Positions 9,028 to 17,339 of a stretch of 33,393 nt of DNA are shown here, piece after piece. Origin of the DNA: Planctomycetaceae bacterium (GTDB taxonomy: Bacteria > Planctomycetota > Planctomycetia > Pirellulales > Pirellulaceae); NCBI GenBank assembly GCA_007694185.1, contig RECD01000131.1, positions 1-33,393 of the forward strand. Direction: 5' to 3'. The notes under the pieces were generated by a model. The model was given only the letters and a program-made list of their open reading frames with translations. It searched no databases and was not told where the DNA came from. The position numbers and the translations under genes were made by a program. The first letter of the stretch is position 1. The number at the start of each line of letters is the position of its first letter.

Positions 9028-10316
9028 GTGGAGGTCTCGTCGAAATCACGCGGCTGACGTTCGTCCGACAATTGAGCGGTCAGTCCGCGGAGGTGCGGGG
9101 GGATGCGGCGAGGTTTGACGGGCGACGGCTTCTCTGCGGGGCTTGCCGATCCGCTGGCGGCAGCAGCGGCTGCGGTTTCGGACAGGTCTTCAACGGAAGA
9201 AGCATCGCCGGTTGTGCCTTCTCCGACGGGACCTTCGCCGGACGCCGCCTGGTCGGAGGAGCCTTCGCCGACAGGTGCGGTGCCCGCATCCGTCGGGGCG
9301 TGGACGGGACTGCGGGAAAACTCTGGTCGTAAACGATCAAGCCTTTCGGCGATCTCACGCACCAGCTCTTTCAAACCGATTCGGGTCGCGGAGCTGATCA
9401 TTCGGACTTCCAGCCCGGTCGCTGCGACCAACGCGTCGCGGACCGCTTCGGCACCCGGCAATTCGCATTTGCTGACAACAATGATCTCCTCGCGGGTCGC
9501 CAACTCGGGGCTGTAGTTTTTCAGCTCCCCGCGAATGGTTTGGTAATTCTCAATCGGGTCCGACTCGTCGCTCGGCAACGGTTCGACGAGATGAACCAAC
9601 AGGCCGGCCCGCTCGACATGCCGCAGGAATTCGTGACCCAACCCGATCCCTTCGCTGGCCCCTTCGATCAAGCCGGGGATATCGGCCATCGCGAAGGAGG
9701 TATCGAGGGTCGGGCGGACGATCCCGATGTTGGGCCGCTTGGTCGTGAAGGGATAGTTCGCGATTTCGGGACGCGCGGCACTGATCACGCTTAGCAGCGT
9801 GCTCTTGCCGGCGTTGGGCATCCCCAGCAGTCCCACGTCGGCGATCGATTTGAGTTCCAGTACCACCTGTCGCGTTTCGCCATCGCCACCGAGCGTCCGT
9901 TCGCGCGGGGCTTGGTTTTGTGCCGACTTGAAATGCAAGTTGCCGCGGCCACGTTTGCCCCCGCGGACGACGACCACCGAATCGCCCTCGTAGAGCAGAT
10001 CCTTGATAACGAAGCCGTCTTTCGCGTCGATCAGCGTCGTGCCGATCGGGACCAGCAGCGTCATGTCTTTGGCGGCCCGGCCGTTGCGGCCCGAACCCTG
10101 GCCCGCCGCCCCGTTGGGGGCTCGCCAGAACTTGCGGTTCGCGAATTGAGCGAGGCTGTTCACCCCCTGGCGTGCTTCCAGGATGATGCTGGCCCCATCG
10201 CCACCGTCGCCGCCATCGGGACCACCACGGGGAACGAACTTCTCCCGCCGGAAACTGGCGCAACCGCTCCCGCCACGCCCGGCTCTCAACTCGATTTCGA
10301 CCCGGTCAACGAACAT
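9024..10316 (-). CDS. obg: Obg-family GTPase
   Basis: The protein has 430 residues from the ATG at 10316 ([16 protein letters not shown]). The glycine-rich Obg fold comes first (about 1-155, including [11 protein letters not shown]). The G domain then shows G1 GMPNAGKS (165-172), switch I with TTKRPNIG (191-198), G3 DIPG (212-215) and G5 SSA (308-310). The G4 position, normally NKxD, reads SKCE (282-285). After about 330 the usual OCT domain is absent; instead there is a low-complexity Ser/Gly/Glu/Ala-rich stretch and a basic tail. Obg proteins act in late 50S subunit assembly and stress signalling, which fits rpmA upstream. It overlaps coaX by 4 nt. Confidence 0.95.
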   Translation of the reverse strand: MFVDRVEIELRAGRGGSGCASFRREKFVPRGGPDGGDGGDGASIILEARQGVNSLAQFANRKFWRAPNGAAGQGSGRNGRAAKDMTLLVPIGTTLIDAKDGFVIKDLLYEGDSVVVVRGGKRGRGNLHFKSAQNQAPRERTLGGDGETRQVVLELKSIADVGLLGMPNAGKSTLLSVISAARPEIANYPFTTKRPNIGIVRPTLDTSFAMADIPGLIEGASEGIGLGHEFLRHVERAGLLVHLVEPLPSDESDPIENYQTIRGELKNYSPELATREEIIVVSKCELPGAEAVRDALVAATGLEVRMISSATRIGLKELVREIAERLDRLRPEFSRSPVHAPTDAGTAPVGEGSSDQAASGEGPVGEGTTGDASSVEDLSETAAAAAASGSASPAEKPSPVKPRRIPPHLRGLTAQLSDERQPRDFDETST

Positions 10317-10456
10317 GGGGACCAACTGCGGGAGATTCGCCCGCGATCAGCCGCTGGGATTCGGTGAGGCTCCCAGTCGAGTCGCGGGCAGGTGGGAACG
10401 GCGAGGCGTTCGGGAAATATAACGGGTTACGCCGATGAACGACCGGAATAACGAAA

Positions 10457-10482
10457 ATGGCCGACCTGGTCAGGTCGGCCAT
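10457..10482 (-). terminator. palindromic hairpin downstream of rpmA
   Basis: Two perfect 12-nt arms (ATGGCCGACCTG at 10457-10468 and its complement at 10471-10482) are separated by only 2 nt. Read on the minus strand the hairpin is followed by TTTCGTTATT, a weak T-rich tail. It lies 59 bp after the rpmA stop and about 140 bp before obg. It could end most rpmA transcripts and reduce read-through into obg. Confidence 0.6.
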
Positions 10483-10541
10483 CGGCTGCGACGATGTTCG
10501 GCTCGGAAAACGGCCGATGCGTTCAAGCTTACCAGCGACGA

Positions 10542-10805
10542 TCAAGACTCGGCGGCGACCGCGACCGGCTCAATGTTGACGCGCCGACCTTCCCGGTCAA
10601 ATTTGACATGCCCTTCGACCAACGCATAGAGCGTGTAATCGTTGCCGCAACCGACGTTGCGGCCGGGGTGGAACTTCGTGCCAACTTGGCGGACCAAGAT
10701 GTTACCGGCGTACACCTTTTCGCCGCCAAACTTTTTCACGCCACGTCGCTGCGCGTTGCTGTCACGGCCGTTGCGGCTGCTGCCTTGGCCTTTCTTGTGT
10801 GCCAT
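10542..10805 (-). CDS. rpmA: 50S ribosomal protein L27
   Basis: The protein has 87 residues and starts [20 protein letters not shown], the conserved L27 opening, followed by [19 protein letters not shown] and [12 protein letters not shown]27 lies near the peptidyl-transferase centre of the large subunit. The ATG at 10805 was chosen because the L27 N-terminus is invariant there; the frame is open further upstream but that translation is not L27. In most bacteria rplU (L21) precedes rpmA; here it does not, and an unrelated exported protein ends 55 bp upstream. obg follows, as in many genomes, but behind a hairpin. Confidence 0.97.
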   Translation of the reverse strand: MAHKKGQGSSRNGRDSNAQRRGVKKFGGEKVYAGNILVRQVGTKFHPGRNVGCGNDYTLYALVEGHVKFDREGRRVNIEPVAVAAES

Positions 10806-10860
10806 GTTCCGATCACGGGATAGTGGGGAAACCGATAACTGTATGTGAAACCGCCACAGA

Positions 10861-12006
10861 CTATCGGAAAACCCAATCGTAATCAAGCCGCGAATCGATC
10901 CCGAATTGCCGCAACACGTACTCCTGCTCGGCCGGGTCCTGGAACGCCGGCACGCCAAACCGAATCCGGTCCTCGGTTTGCCGCAAGGCATCGCCGGGGC
11001 GGTAAAAATTCAGCCGAAGCGCCTTCTTCAGGTACGTCCCGTCGGTCCCCTCACCCGTTTGCTGGAAGGCGTTCGTCAACCCGTAGACAAATACCGAGCA
11101 GAAGTCGATTTCGCCGTCAACACCTTCCCACGTCGCCACCCCCCACACGCCGGGCGCATCCTCGTCGCTGGATTGGGGGATCGGGACGGAGGTGATTTCG
11201 ACGCTGTCGTGCAACGGCGCCGTGATCTGTTCCCTCACCGCGATCCGCTGCTTGGCCGTCGGCAGCACGCGGTCGAGGTATTTCTTGTCCCGGATGTGGT
11301 CTTCCAGCACCAGCATCGGAAAAGCCCGCCGCGAGTTGTACGCGACCGCCTCGACCCGTTTGAAAACCGGCACGTTCCCCACCAAGTCGGTCGCCGGACG
11401 CAAATCGCCGCCGAGGTACCGAATCCGATAAACCATGTACCAAATCAGCTTCCGCGACAGCCGCCCGTCCGGTTGCGGGACGTCCAAATAAATCATCCGC
11501 AGCGGCTTGAAGGAGAACTCCAAACAGAAGATCTCGCGCCGCAGCGTCACCTGGCGAGCCATCTCGATCAGCGTTCGGGTCCGCGGGTCGAAAGCCGGCC
11601 GACCGCCCGGAAACTGCTGTTCGTCCCAACGGATTTCCGGGTGAGCGTCGATCAGCGATTGCAACGTCAACGGCCCAGAAAACGTTTCCTGCGGGTGCGC
11701 CGCCGGTGCGATCACCGTCACGATCCCGGGGGCGAACTGCGTCAGCTCCGTCCGCGCCGGTTCGCGGTCCGACGGCGACGCGGCGATTTCGGCGTCCTCG
11801 TCCGCGACCTCATCGGCGAATTCGGGCGGCTGGGCGAGCAGAGATCGCGGGGACCATAGGCCAGGAACCAGCGGACCGGCGAAGAGCGGGCAGGCGACTG
11901 CCACGGCCGCCAGCGTGATCCGCCGCATGCGGCCGCGGGCGAAACGCAACGAAGCGCGACCGCCCTGTAGCCAAAGGTCCGCCAGCGAGATACCGGATTT
12001 GCTCAT
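10861..12006 (-). CDS. exported protein of unknown function
   Basis: The protein has 381 residues from the ATG at 12006 ([12 protein letters not shown]), which has GGTGACGAAG just upstream. An alternative ATG at 11928 ([18 protein letters not shown]) would give a textbook signal peptide; from 12006 the same hydrophobic stretch (about 28-44) has a long basic n-region. The mature part begins with an acidic region ([16 protein letters not shown]) and continues as a mixed alpha/beta soluble protein with many aromatic residues ([28 protein letters not shown]). I see no catalytic motif and recognise no family. It lies between another exported protein and rpmA, all on the minus strand, and may share their transcript. 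Confidence 0.75.
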   Translation of the reverse strand: MSKSGISLADLWLQGGRASLRFARGRMRRITLAAVAVACPLFAGPLVPGLWSPRSLLAQPPEFADEVADEDAEIAASPSDREPARTELTQFAPGIVTVIAPAAHPQETFSGPLTLQSLIDAHPEIRWDEQQFPGGRPAFDPRTRTLIEMARQVTLRREIFCLEFSFKPLRMIYLDVPQPDGRLSRKLIWYMVYRIRYLGGDLRPATDLVGNVPVFKRVEAVAYNSRRAFPMLVLEDHIRDKKYLDRVLPTAKQRIAVREQITAPLHDSVEITSVPIPQSSDEDAPGVWGVATWEGVDGEIDFCSVFVYGLTNAFQQTGEGTDGTYLKKALRLNFYRPGDALRQTEDRIRFGVPAFQDPAEQEYVLRQFGIDSRLDYDWVFR

Positions 12007-12162
12007 CTTCGTCACCGTCAAGGAATCAACCGCTAAATTCGATCGCCGTGATGGCGATAGCCACCATCCGGAATCTAAGTCCGGAATCACCGTCCACACC
12101 CCGCCGTCCCCGCATTTTCGCTCGCCCCAAAAATTCGCGAATGCGACGCATCGCGAACCGGG

Positions 12163-13599
12163 TCAGCGCAAGCTTTCAGCCCCTTTGCGATCCGACGCGA
12201 CCGTTTGGGTCGCATCGTCCAGCGGCAGAAAACGCAGCGAACTGGCCAACTGCTGATCCGCCCCCGCGAACGACTCCAGGAAATCATTGCCGATCGTCAG
12301 GGTGGCGAGCAGTCGTCGTCCGTTATCGTCCGAAAATTGGATGAATATCCATTGTACCGGTACGGTTTGCACGACGCCTTGGATCGTGACCCGCATGACC
12401 CGCAATCCCGCTTCATTCACCTCCTCCGATGACTGCAGGATCTCGACAAATCGCTCGCCCATCGATTCCCGGCTGTCCCGGACGAAGGCTTCGAGCGTCA
12501 TCTGTTGGCCCGCCGCGAGCTTCCCCAGCGGCCTCAGATTGCACTGCGCCACCAGCGTATCCCGTTCGACCAACCGCATCATGCCGGCGCCCGCCACGTC
12601 ACTCATCATCCGCCAATTGCGGTCCATCAGGACGCTGTACCCGACCGCGGCGCTATTCAGTTCGACCAACAACAGGTTGCTCGGGACCTCCTCGCCCAAA
12701 TCCTCGGTCGGCGCGGGACTGATCCGAATCGGATCGGCCAACGGCCTGCGAACCATCCGGATCTTGGCCGCGACTTCGAAACCCGGCTCGGATCGCCCGA
12801 TCTGACGCGTCTCCTTCATCCCGATCGCCATCCAAGTGCAGCAGCCCTCGACCCGATCAAACGTTAGCTTGGCAGCCAACTCGACCGTCGTCGGCACCCC
12901 CGCGGCAGACCCCTGGACCTTGCCTTGCAGTTGAATCTTGGCTTCGGTGGGCGTCACCGACGTCAATTCACCCGCAACGGTCGACGATTCGACCGACGCC
13001 AGCGACAACCACTTGGCGATCACGGCCTCCTCGATCGTGTAGGACTCCCCCACCGAAATCCGCTCGGTCGGCAACAACGCGTCGATCGCCAAGCTGCTGG
13101 TCGGCACCGACAACAATTCCAACTCCCGCCCTTCGAGGTAATGCTCGGGCGAATAAACGAGCCACTGCGAATCCTGGTGCTGGACCCGTAAGTCCCGCAT
13201 TTCAGGCCGCAAAGTCAAATTCTGCTTCTGATTGCCGATCGTCCCCCGGCTTTCGGCTTGGTGGTAATACCGCTGGGCCACATGCCCGACCCCTTCGACG
13301 GTCGAGATCAAAATCCGCTCTTCCCAATCGAGCGTCGCGCGGCTCTGCACCGGCACCTGCTTCGTCTCACCCTTTGCGATCGCCGGCGACTGCGGAACCC
13401 GCACGTTCCCTTCGATTTCCAACTCGACTCGCAAGCGAAACAGGTCGTGACCGCCAGCGCCCGCGCGGAGCAATTCTCCGTCGTTCTCGCCGGCGACCGA
13501 GATCCGTTCCGCGACTACATCCCCCAACAACATGGCGGTCGACAAACCGACAGCCGATTTGATCCAATGACGACGATCCGGAGTGACTGAGGAAGACAT
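12163..13599 (-). CDS. exported protein of unknown function with Tat-like signal
   Basis: The protein has 478 residues. The N-terminus DRRHWIKSAVGLSTAMLLG (8-26) resembles a twin-arginine signal (R9, R10, then an uncharged core). The mature part is rich in beta-prone segments and has no cofactor motif I can see. It contains only a few cysteines, including an adjacent pair in EGCCTW. I recognise no family; proteins of this type (secreted, about 450-500 residues, no domain) are frequent in planctomycetes. It ends 156 bp before the next exported protein, on the same strand. Confidence 0.75.
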   Translation of the reverse strand: MSSSVTPDRRHWIKSAVGLSTAMLLGDVVAERISVAGENDGELLRAGAGGHDLFRLRVELEIEGNVRVPQSPAIAKGETKQVPVQSRATLDWEERILISTVEGVGHVAQRYYHQAESRGTIGNQKQNLTLRPEMRDLRVQHQDSQWLVYSPEHYLEGRELELLSVPTSSLAIDALLPTERISVGESYTIEEAVIAKWLSLASVESSTVAGELTSVTPTEAKIQLQGKVQGSAAGVPTTVELAAKLTFDRVEGCCTWMAIGMKETRQIGRSEPGFEVAAKIRMVRRPLADPIRISPAPTEDLGEEVPSNLLLVELNSAAVGYSVLMDRNWRMMSDVAGAGMMRLVERDTLVAQCNLRPLGKLAAGQQMTLEAFVRDSRESMGERFVEILQSSEEVNEAGLRVMRVTIQGVVQTVPVQWIFIQFSDDNGRRLLATLTIGNDFLESFAGADQQLASSLRFLPLDDATQTVASDRKGAESLR

Positions 13600-14510
13600 C
13601 GGCAGCCTGGCTTTGGCGGAGCGAAACGGTGAAACGGTCGCGTCGGCTTTCCACCGACCGCTGCGGGAAATCGGAGGTCCGATCGGGCTTTGCCACCGCG
13701 CCGCGATACGTCACCGTGATCGGGCTGCTCGGCTGCCGGCCGACGAAAATGCGTCGGCGACTAAACACGGAACTCCATGCTCCTTTTCGGCAAGCCCCCC
13801 GCCACCTCTGCAATCGATTCGGCTAGCCACGACGAAACCGAACCAAACTCCGCCAGCCAAATCGTCCAAACCCGCCTGCCGACTGCCAATTTGGACGCGC
13901 CAGTACTGCCAAATGGACGGCGCTATCCACAAGAAATCTCACTTTGAGACGCGCAGTCTCTCAAGTTGGGCTAGGGAGTTGAAAAAAATTCCGAACTTTT
14001 CCCACATTTACCAGGGACATTTACCTGGCCACAACCGCGTGCCCGCGATTTCAAAACGAGTTTGAGCGGTCAATTCGCGACAATCGTGACGCGGGTGGTA
14101 CAAATCCGGACCGAGCCGGAAAGATTTTCAAGCGATTTGGCGCGCCATTTCCACTGTTGTCACTCCCGAAAGCAGGACGGTGAAGGCCGAATCGAATCCG
14201 AGACAATCGGGCCGATTCGGGGGAACCTCACCCAGTTTCACCGCGTACCAAATGTGCACGGCGGAGCAGGGATTGGAAGTTGTCGTCAAAGTCTTTGATC
14301 TGCGGTCAGTGGCGTACCCTTTGGGACAGTTATCCACGAGAGTTGCCGACCGGTCGCAGGTAGGGACGCAGCACCCATTGTCTGTCCGACATCACGAAGC
14401 CTTTTTTGGAGATGAACGCCAAGCCGACGCGAACCCGGAAACCGACTAGCCCTCTGCGGCTGTGAAGCGACGGGTCGCGAGAACGAGTGTTTGGCGGACA
14501 TTCGAAACCG
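13600..14510. other. long gene-free region upstream of the sigma factor (~910 bp)
   Basis: This lies between the leftward exported protein and the rightward sigma factor. Several short frames are open (longest 13583-14065 on +), but their translations have no protein-like composition. A stretch around 13975-14030 is more AT-rich than its surroundings and could hold a promoter. I found no tRNA-like, riboswitch-like or strong hairpin structure. The length suggests a long regulated leader for the sigma factor or an unrecognised small RNA. Confidence 0.4.
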
Positions 14511-16178
14511 ATGCACGAACATTACCGCGACTCGAAAATCAAAGAACTCCGCGACCAACTGGTCCGGTTCTCGCCCAAGGCCCAAAAGGTTGAACAGGCG
14601 GCGAGGGCGGAAGTGTTGTTGGGAGAAATCCAGCCCGATCGCTGCTACTCGTACGACTTCCTCTGCTATCGGTTGACCAACTACCGACCAGAAAAGGCGT
14701 CGCGGCATACGATCGCACCGGCGGACCTGATTTCCGATTTGCGCCAATTGATCGATGACCTCAGCGAATCATCCGACCTTTCGGTGGCGGAGATCGATGA
14801 ACCGGTCCACTCGGTGGATGACCTCAGCCGCATGTTTCATGTGTCGACCAAAACGATCGTCCGCTGGCGGGACGTCGGTTTGGTCGGCCGTAGGTTTCTG
14901 TTCGGAGGCCGGCGACGGGTCGGCTTCCTGCACAGCACCGTCGAACGGTTCATCGCGAACAACCGCGATCGGATCCGGCGGGGGGAAAGGTTCAGCCAAC
15001 TCAGCGAGGACGAAAAGGGCGAAATGATCCATCGGGCGCGGGTCCTGGCCGACGACGGCGCGAGCCTATCCGAGGTTTCCCGCGTGCTCGGTGAAGCGAT
15101 GCGTCGCAGCCCGGAAACGATCCGTTACACGTTGAAGAATTTCGACAGCCAAAACCCCGCGACCGCGATCTTCCCGAATCATCGGGCGGTACTCGGGAGC
15201 GAGGAAAAGCGGTTGCTCTACCAGCGATTTCGCCGCGGCGAATCGATCGCGCAGTTGTGCAAGCGTTATCAGAGGACCAGGAGCAGCATTCAAAGGATTT
15301 TGATCGAGATGCGTAAAGAAAGACTCAATGAACTGGCGCTGGATTACATCTACAACGCCGATTTCGAAGATACGTCCCGCGAAGCCGAATTCTTGGGTGC
15401 CGAACCGGAACCGGCCGTCGCCCCGCGGAAAGTCCGCGCCCCCAGCGGCTTGCCCAGCTACCTCGCGTCGCTTTACGATTCCGCCCTGCTGACCCGCGAA
15501 CAGGAATACCACCTGTTTCGCAAGATGAATTACCTGAAGCACAAGGCGACTCGCTTGCGTGAATCGTTGCAGTCGGCTCGCAGCAGCCGCACGGCGGTGA
15601 TGGACCAAATCGACGAACTGTACGAACAGGCGGTCAAGACAAAAAACCGAATCGTCCAGTCGAACCTCCGTCTGGTCGTGTCGATCGCCAAGCGGCACAT
15701 GGGGTCGACCGACGACTTCTTCGCCTTGATCAGCGACGGCAACATGTCGCTGATCCGAGCCGTCGAAAAGTTCGACTACGCCCGCGGGAACAAGTTCAGC
15801 ACGTACGCCTCCTGGGCGATCATGAAGAACTTCGCCCGGACGATCCCGAACGAGTTCAAGCACCGCGACCGCTTCCGCACGACCGCCGAAGAATTGTTCC
15901 TCTCCTGCACCGACGAACGGTCCGACCCCTACGCGGAGGAATCGGCGCACCAGCGTCGTCAACGCGAATTGGGCCGAATCCTCAATCGGCTCGACGAGCG
16001 GGAACAAAAAATCATCGTCGCCCGCTTCGGGCTGGGTCGCGGCAACGAGCCGGCGACCCTGAAAGAAGTCGGCCAAGAATTGGGAGTGACGAAAGAGCGG
16101 ATTCGCCAGATCGAAGCGAGGGCCTTGTCCAAACTGCGGGAAGCCGCGGACGCCTCCAAGATCGACCTGGAAACTTAA
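14511..16178 (+). CDS. sigma-70 family RNA polymerase sigma factor with N-terminal HTH modules
   Basis: The protein has 555 residues from the ATG at 14511 (MHEHYRDSKIKELRDQ); a GTG at 14487 would add eight. The C-terminal half is a group 1/2-like sigma factor: region 2 at about 379-447 (NLRLVVSIAKRHMG, then the -10-binding FDYARGNKFSTYASWAIMK) and region 4 at about 488-545 (LDEREQKIIVARFGLG, then the -35-binding TLKEVGQELGVTKERIRQIE). The N-terminal half lacks region 1.1 but has three helix-turn-helix-like stretches: about 100-150 (VDDLSRMFHVSTKTIVRWRD, MerR/excisionase-like), about 175-212 (LSEVSRVLGEAMRRSPETIR) and about 235-270 (ESIAQLCKRYQRTRSSIQRI). It probably redirects RNA polymerase to a specific promoter set; no anti-sigma gene is adjacent. 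Confidence 0.93.
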   Translation: MHEHYRDSKIKELRDQLVRFSPKAQKVEQAARAEVLLGEIQPDRCYSYDFLCYRLTNYRPEKASRHTIAPADLISDLRQLIDDLSESSDLSVAEIDEPVHSVDDLSRMFHVSTKTIVRWRDVGLVGRRFLFGGRRRVGFLHSTVERFIANNRDRIRRGERFSQLSEDEKGEMIHRARVLADDGASLSEVSRVLGEAMRRSPETIRYTLKNFDSQNPATAIFPNHRAVLGSEEKRLLYQRFRRGESIAQLCKRYQRTRSSIQRILIEMRKERLNELALDYIYNADFEDTSREAEFLGAEPEPAVAPRKVRAPSGLPSYLASLYDSALLTREQEYHLFRKMNYLKHKATRLRESLQSARSSRTAVMDQIDELYEQAVKTKNRIVQSNLRLVVSIAKRHMGSTDDFFALISDGNMSLIRAVEKFDYARGNKFSTYASWAIMKNFARTIPNEFKHRDRFRTTAEELFLSCTDERSDPYAEESAHQRRQRELGRILNRLDEREQKIIVARFGLGRGNEPATLKEVGQELGVTKERIRQIEARALSKLREAADASKIDLET

Positions 16179-16216
16179 CCGGGACACCCGGCTTCACCGA
16201 TCCCGATGCGACCCAG

Positions 16217-16249
16217 CAGGCCGCGAGGACCCCAAGTCCCCGCGGCCTG
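16217..16249 (+). terminator. intrinsic terminator of the sigma-factor gene
   Basis: A 14-bp stem with one mismatch (16217-16230 against 16236-16249) and a 5-nt loop is followed directly by TTTTCG. It begins 39 bp after the stop codon at 16178, so it should end the sigma-factor transcript. Confidence 0.85.
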
Positions 16250-16621
16250 TTTTCGTAACCACCCAACTCAATCGCTTCCCCCCACCACCCAAGCTGCTTT
16301 CAGCTGCAGCGGCACAGCCAGATAAAAGCTCAACCAAAACGACTGCCGTCAAACCATCAACCTCACCATCACAAAGCCCGGACGACGCCACCGCCCACAA
16401 AACCTCATAGCCCGGAGCGACACATACTCGCCGGTGGCGTAAGCCACCGGAACCCAAAAAACAGGGTTACAAGCCCGGGCGACACATCTTCGTAGCAGCG
16501 CCGAAAAAGCTTGGCATCCAAACAACTTGAGCACCGCAAGAGGCCCCATCTTGTACAAATCGAACGCGCAGAACGACACCGCCGGCGTTGTCGACGAATT
16601 TGCAGGACCGGTTGAATCTTA
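16250..16621. other. gene-free region carrying dispersed-type repeats
   Basis: I see no convincing gene. The part from 16405 to 16490 is a cluster of short repeats (described separately). Frames open on the minus strand here run through the repeats and look spurious. Confidence 0.45.
16409..16487. repeat. REP-like repeat cluster with nested hairpins
   Basis: The motif AGCCCGGAGCGACACAT (16409-16425) recurs as AGCCCGGGCGACACAT (16472-16487), one base shorter. Between them are two hairpins: CCGGTGGC/GCCACCGG with a 4-nt loop (16431-16450) and AACCC/GGGTT with an A-rich loop (16451-16468). The arrangement of direct repeats flanking palindromes resembles non-coding dispersed repeats of planctomycete intergenic regions. 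Copy number elsewhere cannot be seen from this window. Confidence 0.65.
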
Positions 16622-16960
16622 TTATAGGCCTCGTTGAATAGCGAAGTACGCAGCAATGAAAAGGAATAGCCAGATGCCTACGGAGTGACCCCACGCGAGC
16701 AGTTGTACGAGTGCGAATATCGCAGTGGAGGGACAGGATTTGCGGCGACGGATAGACAAAATCGCAATCGCCAACGCGAATAGAACACCCACTGTGAGGT
16801 CAATCGCGATCGCATTACCGAGTCCCATCTCGTGAAGACGGTTGTTCGGAACAAAGGCGAGGACAATCGTCACGCACCAAAGGCCTGAAATCAGCAGGAG
16901 CAGAGCGACGTGGAACGCGGCGTCGGTCCGGCCGCTATGCGGCGCGTTTGTCTCGTTCAT
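16622..16960 (-). CDS. small multi-pass membrane protein
   Basis: The protein has 112 residues from the ATG at 16960 (MNETNAPHSG); an ATG at 16969 would add three. Hydrophobic segments VALLLLISGLWCVTIVLAFV (about 17-36), AIAIDLTVGVLFALAIAILS (about 48-68) and a long one near the C-terminus (about 78-108) predict three or four helices, with a basic RRRK loop before the last. The base composition is lower in GC than in the flanking genes. The frame stays open upstream to 17185, but that part reads as Pro/Lys-rich noncoding sequence. I recognise no family, and there is no clear ribosome site. Confidence 0.5.
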   Translation of the reverse strand: MNETNAPHSGRTDAAFHVALLLLISGLWCVTIVLAFVPNNRLHEMGLGNAIAIDLTVGVLFALAIAILSIRRRKSCPSTAIFALVQLLAWGHSVGIWLFLFIAAYFAIQRGL

Positions 16961-16967
16961 TTGCGGC

Positions 16968-17147
16968 ATGCCAAATATATTCGTCGACAATAAAAGCATC
17001 ACTAGCTTGGTCAGGGAACTCGGCATTATTTTCAGTCGCGAACCGGGGTTGGCGGTTATTTTGCCACTTATGCGCGGTTGCGTGATGGTCTCGCTCGGAT
17101 TTTTGGGGATTATCTTCGGGTTCTTCGGCGTTGGCAAGGTTTTTTGA
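16968..17147 (+). CDS. candidate 59-residue membrane peptide, divergent from the previous ORF
   Basis: The ATG at 16968 opens MPNIFVDNKSITSLVRELG and ends in a hydrophobic, glycine-rich segment (VSLGFLGIIFGFFGVGKVF). The pattern of a charged amphipathic start and one membrane helix is protein-like. However, it has no visible ribosome site, and its ATG shares a palindromic CATG with a possible start of the leftward ORF, so only one of the two may be real, or both may be remnants. Confidence 0.25.
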   Translation: MPNIFVDNKSITSLVRELGIIFSREPGLAVILPLMRGCVMVSLGFLGIIFGFFGVGKVF

Positions 17148-17304
17148 AGAATCAGGCGATTTGGTGGAGATTGGACATGCGGCACGTGGGGAACACATCA
17201 CTAACATCCGGCAGCGGCCTTTCGCCAAGAAGGTGAATGTCCCCGTCCGCTCCCGACCGCTGGCGAAGGATGCGTTGTTCGCGATATCGCCCCCTCAACC
17301 CCAA
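17148..17304. other. short spacer before the IS, no gene seen
   Basis: The sequence between the candidate peptide and the palindrome at 17305 shows no protein-like frame. With the adjacent repeat it forms the left flank of the insertion element. Confidence 0.4.
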
Positions 17305-17336
17305 CCCTTCTCCCCCGCCGAGCCGGGGGAGAAGGG
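17305..17336. repeat. 13-bp inverted repeat abutting the IS end
   Basis: CCCTTCTCCCCCG (17305-17317) and its exact complement (17324-17336) flank a 6-nt loop. It ends three bases before the left terminal repeat of the IS. Pyrimidine-rich palindromes of this kind occur as dispersed intergenic elements in several GC-rich genomes. There is no T-run. Confidence 0.7.
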
Positions 17337-17339
17337 AGC

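Noticed and set aside
10906-11859. 317-codon plus-strand frame opposite the exported protein upstream of rpmA
   Set aside because: It is Arg/Pro/His-rich with no domains; the opposite strand has an export signal and better composition.
13583-14065. 160-codon plus-strand frame before the sigma factor
   Set aside because: Its start lies inside the neighbouring gene's N-terminus, the composition is erratic, and it has no hydrophobic core pattern or ribosome site.
15066-16187. 373-codon antisense frame under the sigma factor
   Set aside because: It lies opposite the canonical sigma regions 2 and 4, so it is a shadow.
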